Positions 60,796 to 64,000 of a stretch of DNA of 64,000 nucleotides are shown one piece after another. How positions within the stretch are numbered: the stretch's first letter is position 1; each line of letters starts with the position of its first letter. The notes under the pieces are model-generated. The model had not been told where the DNA came from. It made no database searches and saw only the letters and a program-made list of their open reading frames with translations. The stretch lies in assembly GCA_022747635.1 (NCBI GenBank), contig JAKTNV010000065.1:496001-560000 (forward strand). Direction: 5' to 3'. Both the position numbers and the translations under genes were made by a program. This stretch comes from Hetaerina americana (lineage: Eukaryota > Arthropoda > Insecta > Odonata > Calopterygidae).

Positions 60796-61152
60796 GGAGA
60801 TCAAAGTCTTCTATAAAGCTTGACTCTTCCCTTTCCCCAATCGGTGCCGTCATCCCCGAATGCGATCATATGCCGTGCCTCTCTTACCTCATCCCTTTTT
60901 TTCCTCCTTGACGCTCCCCCGGACATTCTTCTCAAGACGGGAAAGGCTTCCTCTCCGCATGCAGTCAGTGACTCGACGTGCAACGGTTCGTCCGTTTCTG
61001 GGAGTTCCCCGCCGATTATTTTCGGCGCTCCAGGTCGTAAATTTTTCGAATTGCGTCGGGACTTCCAGCGCTCATTGTCTCTCCCCTTTGGTGTGGGAGC
61101 GCGTGATTTCCTCGTCCGCCTTGATTTCATATGGGATTGACCTTTCCAACAG
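60796..61152 (+). promoter_or_regulatory. CpG-rich region upstream of the tensin exon
   Basis: A sharp rise in GC and CpG precedes the first recognised tensin exon. It could be a promoter and 5' leader for an isoform starting at ATG 61201, or intron sequence ending in the acceptor TTTCCAACAG at 61152. An in-frame TGA at 61138-61140 shows that coding in the tensin frame cannot extend upstream of this point without splicing. A 194-codon frame on the - strand (60801-61385) overlaps it and is considered a shadow. Confidence 0.35.
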
Positions 61153-61200
61153 GGGAGTTCTCCGGTGGCCAACAGCGTGGGTCCCCTGGACTCCAGGACG

Positions 61201-61369
61201 ATGCCGGCGAGGGGGTGGCAGGACTGCGACTCCCTGCGGCCGGAGTCGCTGTCGGGACCGAGGGAGGATCGGTTGCTGGAGGGGAGGGCGAAGAGCGAAT
61301 CGCCTTCTTCGTCCGGGGGCCGATGTGTACATAAGGAGGAGCCAGTCAGACAGATCGTGGAGGAGAAAC
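61201..61369 (+). CDS. tensin, 5' coding exon
   Basis: The exon ends at GAGAAAC followed by GTGAGT, a strong donor in phase 1. In frame with the next exon it reads MPARGWQDCDSLRPESLSGP to CVHKEEPVRQIVEEK. Two starts are possible. One is ATG 61201, with A at -3, giving a first coding exon of 56 codons plus one base. The other is a splice acceptor (TTTCCAACAG, ending 61152) adding GSSPVANSVGPLDSRT in front, phase 0, fed by an upstream exon. The peptide is low in recognisable features (RLLEGRAKSESPSSSGG), as expected for the variable region before the tensin domain. Assignment rests on the exact phase match to the next exon, where the resulting junction reads EEKQDVSMELTYV. Confidence 0.6.
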
Positions 61370-61370
61370 G

Positions 61371-62595
61371 TGAGTTTTTGTTCATCGCGTTCTGCTGGAT
61401 TGCATTTTGAATTGAATGCTTAATTCGTAACCTTGATTAGGTGTGGCTACGCTATGGCTGCACCTTCTGGAAGTGTGTGTGTGTGGGCTACGTTTCCCCA
61501 GTGATCGCCACATCCTCCTTCCCACCACAGTTTGTGAACCCTTCCAGCAGCGAATCCGAGCGCCATCATCCACGTATCTTAATCCTTTGACGCGACAAAA
61601 GGGTGTGTGTGTGTGTGTTATAAGGCTCGTCGTAGCTTCAGGAAATCATCGGTTAAATTTAGAACAAAAATTAATTTCGTTGATGGCAAGGAAAGAGTAT
61701 GATATTTTTTATCATTGATGAAGGGTGATGAAATGAAAAAAACTCACACCGAGTTTACAAGTCAAGTATTTTGTAAGCCATGTGCCAGCATTGTGTAAGT
61801 TATCGTATTTCATCGAGTTAATAAAAGCAATCGGAAAAAAATAAGGCTAAAACTCTCGTTGCTCCGTATTTTATGTTATATTTCTTCCACTCCAGCTTGC
61901 TGATGTAATATTAGCTAATAGTAATACTCGCAATTCTGCCGTCCAATCTTCATTTTTGTGTAGTTCTTTGGCAGATTAGTGTTACTTTCTTTTCTATAAA
62001 TGATGCACACAAATTTGAACAATTGGGATAACCCAGTGAATAATTTCTTTTCCAAAAAAAAGCGGAGGATAATTTATTATCAGAAAGAGGAATGTTTTCC
62101 AATTCTGTTCAAAATGTTTTTGGCACATAGTGTATTGATTTTGGTCGTTACATTTTCCAGTCTTTCCTAGCTGAATTTAGTTCACAAACTCAATTGAAGA
62201 ATGTTGTCTTTCCATGATTTTTGCAAACCTTCAGTCCCACGAGGCTGAACACATCCAGTAAAATATAATTAGCAACTTCCTGGTCATTTGGAATTCAATC
62301 AGAATTATGATTTTAAATCATGGCCTTAGAATAGGCATATACTTGGGAATAATAAGCCAACCTAGGTTCCCTACAAATTACCATAAAATTAAAAAATTGA
62401 TGTGAAAATAGCAAATGTTATAAATTATTATTGCTCAGATCATACAAAGAGGTAGCCGTATTGATTCAACCTACAAAATAGCAAAGAAATTATTTGCAGT
62501 CCTTTTGGCAAATTTCTAAAATAAAATTTATATGCTACTATTTTTCCACTTGAAATGATTGCTAATAGTCAATGTTTTCCATTTTATTTCATTAG
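61371..62595 (+). other. Intron between the tensin exons
   Basis: Begins GTGAGT at 61370 and ends TTTTATTTCATTAG at 62595, with a good pyrimidine tract. The left half holds (TG)n runs (near 61475-61485 and 61604-61619); the rest is AT-rich. Confidence 0.65.
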
Positions 62596-62768
62596 AAGAT
62601 GTCTCAATGGAGCTCACATATGTCACAGAACGCATCATTGCTTTGTGGTTCCCTCTTTCCAAGGGCAGGCAAAGTAGTGATACCAAAAAGTCAATGGATG
62701 AAACTCGGGAAAAGCTGATGGCAGAGGCTGGTAGCATGTTGCGAACTAAACATGCTGACACATGTATG
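62596..62768 (+). CDS. tensin, exon encoding start of PTEN-like domain
   Basis: Tensin links integrin adhesions to actin; its N-terminal part is a PTEN-like (dual-specificity phosphatase plus C2) domain, usually catalytically inactive. This 173-base exon reads QDVSMELTYVTERIIALWFP, then an insertion-like LSKGRQSSDTKKSMDET, then REKLMAEAGSMLRTKHADTC and M. The pattern D/E-L-x-YVTERIIA-x-x-FP, followed by an L-x-SKH-like helix, is specific to tensins; PTEN and auxilin/GAK have different text here. The exon starts after TTTCATTAG and ends ATG then GTGAGC in phase 0. The family continues with a FNLS-type segment, which is not found in the remaining 1.2 kb, so the next exon lies beyond the window. 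The insertion after WFP is longer than in vertebrate tensins. Confidence 0.85.
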
Positions 62769-64000
62769 GTGAGCCATTATACTTTTACTTACATTGGGTT
62801 CACATTTATGATTGATATATGCCTAATATTTGTTTTCATGTTCCTGTAATGAAACACCATCAACTTAGAGGTGCGTTATAATAAGCCTTTAGTAATTGGT
62901 ATTTTATAAAGGGATATTATGCTTCATACCAGTGAGAAAAAGAAATCCCTTTATAAAGTGGGAATATGCCTGTGAATACTATACTCAATTATACAGTTTG
63001 GTGTTTATTAAAATCTTTATTTCATATGCTTAAAAATGTCATTCTTTTGTAGCTTTATTTCAAGGAATATTTCAATAGTTGATGTAGTAAGTTAAGCCTT
63101 TTTAAGTGGGTTACAACAAGTATGTGCATACATTCTTCATTATATCCTGTCTAACTTATATAAGTTCACTTGAAAAAATGAACGCTTTACGATCTGTTGC
63201 ACGACTGGTGGAGTACTGTTTAAATGAAAGAGGCAAAGAGCTTAGGTCATTTCAACCATTTTATTTGTACATAGAAGGGAAATTTTGAGTTGAAAGAATC
63301 TTATGAAAAAGGTGGAGAGCAACCCACTAGAGTTGTTATCCTAAGTTAAATGAAATATATGTAGTACTCTTCTGGTACCTAGGTCTCAAGTAAACCTCAG
63401 GTTAACCCAGAAAAAAATTCTTCTTTTGAGATTTAACACCTGACCGCTGACAGTGTAAGCTGGTCAGCCAACCTAATCCCCACCATGATGTAAATTTTGT
63501 AAAAATGCTCATATTTTTTTTATTTATCCTCATTAAGTTGGGTATACTGATAGGCTATTATCCTTTAAGAGATTTGTTAAAACTAATAATTTTCAAGGTG
63601 AATGATTTTTACACTCTGAAATTGTGGCATTGAAATGCATTTTAGCAGATGACTTTGTTAAAAGTTACCATTGCAGAATCTCCCGCAGTTTCTTCGGAAT
63701 TAATTAAAAGTAATATTATTTCCACTGATATTGTTCTTTCATGTTGCTAATATTCCCAGGGTCATTTCCATCCATCATTCTCATTACATATAAAAGTTAT
63801 TTCAAATGCAATAATTGATTTTGAAGTAATATTGTATCATGTTTCTAAACATTAAAAAAAATATAGCCCTGAGTGAAATAGCTCTCAGGTGAGATGTGTT
63901 CAATTGGTAGAATTTCACTATGCATAAAAGCATCACTAGGAAAACTTTCATTTTTCCTAGAATATAAAATTCATTATTAGATAAACTCAACTTCATAAGC
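62769..64000 (+). other. Tensin intron, continues past the window
   Basis: Begins GTGAGC. AT-rich. The frame at 63106-63288 lacks tensin similarity. A SINE tail remnant lies inside it. Confidence 0.6.
63596..63645 (+). repeat. SINE tail remnant
   Basis: AAGGTGAATGATTTTTACAC, then CTGAAATTGTGGCATTGA, matches the 3' body of the SINE near 8.6 kb (GCGAACGATTTTTACTC, CTGAAATTATTGCATTGA). The tRNA-like head is missing or too diverged to see. Confidence 0.6.

Noticed and set aside
60801..61385. 194-codon frame on the - strand with a donor-like GATGAGGTAAGAG
   Set aside because: It overlaps the tensin exon on the other strand, whose phase match and downstream homology are much stronger support. No homology was seen for the - strand peptide.
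1..64000. CRISPR arrays, operons, ribosome-binding sites, rRNA genes
   Set aside because: No regularly spaced repeats and no dense coding. The sequence is eukaryotic, so prokaryotic features were not called.

Overview
The window reads as insect (or at least arthropod) nuclear DNA. It is AT-rich, has almost no long open frames, and carries mariner elements, tRNA-derived SINEs, LINE fragments, TA and TG microsatellites, and short exons bounded by GT/AG signals. Nothing looks prokaryotic. I cannot name the species. The only host gene I recognise is tensin on the + strand at the right end. One exon ends at 61369 with a phase-1 donor. A second, 62596-62768, encodes the start of the tensin PTEN-like domain (MELTYVTERIIALWFP). 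The gene continues past the right edge. Most of the window is therefore probably large upstream introns or 5' flank of this gene, though an unrecognised gene could also be present.

Layout. 1-2.6 kb: AT-rich DNA, a dispersed-repeat copy and mariner copy 1 (-, broken) inside a TA microsatellite. 3-6.4 kb: CpG-rich block with purine and pyrimidine tracts, two TATA-like boxes and a good splice donor. 7.6-8.7 kb: an inverted repeat, a perfect hairpin and a tRNA-like SINE. 13.9-15.25 kb: a GC-rich, proline-rich 409-codon frame with a polyadenylation signal. 15.7-16.7 kb: LINE remnant (-). 19.3-19.5 kb: TATA box, short leader, ATG and strong donor (candidate first exon). 22.3-22.9 kb: perfect 302-bp inverted repeat with hammerhead-like motifs. 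25.2-26.6 kb: mariner copy 2 (-, broken). 33.4 kb: SINE-like (-). 34.6-35.45 kb: CpG-rich block with another candidate first exon. 38.75-40.1 kb: mariner copy 3 (+, intact) next to a SINE. 48.0-48.7 kb: internally deleted element of a second mariner lineage. 49.9-51.5 kb: SINE, hairpin of its tails, and two LINE fragments. 55.0-56.3 kb: mariner copy 4 (+, intact). 60.8-62.8 kb: CpG-rich block and the tensin exons.

The mobile elements form an informative set. Four copies of one mariner are 1332, 1335, 1332 and 1332 bp long. The two + copies keep an uninterrupted 357-codon transposase with the D,D34D triad. The two - copies are broken only by one-base changes in homopolymers and share one of these. 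This points to recent, possibly continuing, activity.

The CpG-rich patches recur through otherwise AT-rich DNA. Several carry promoter-like signals plus an ATG and a phase-0 donor that would join in frame to the tensin exon. This fits alternative promoters, but it is inference from sequence and needs transcript data.
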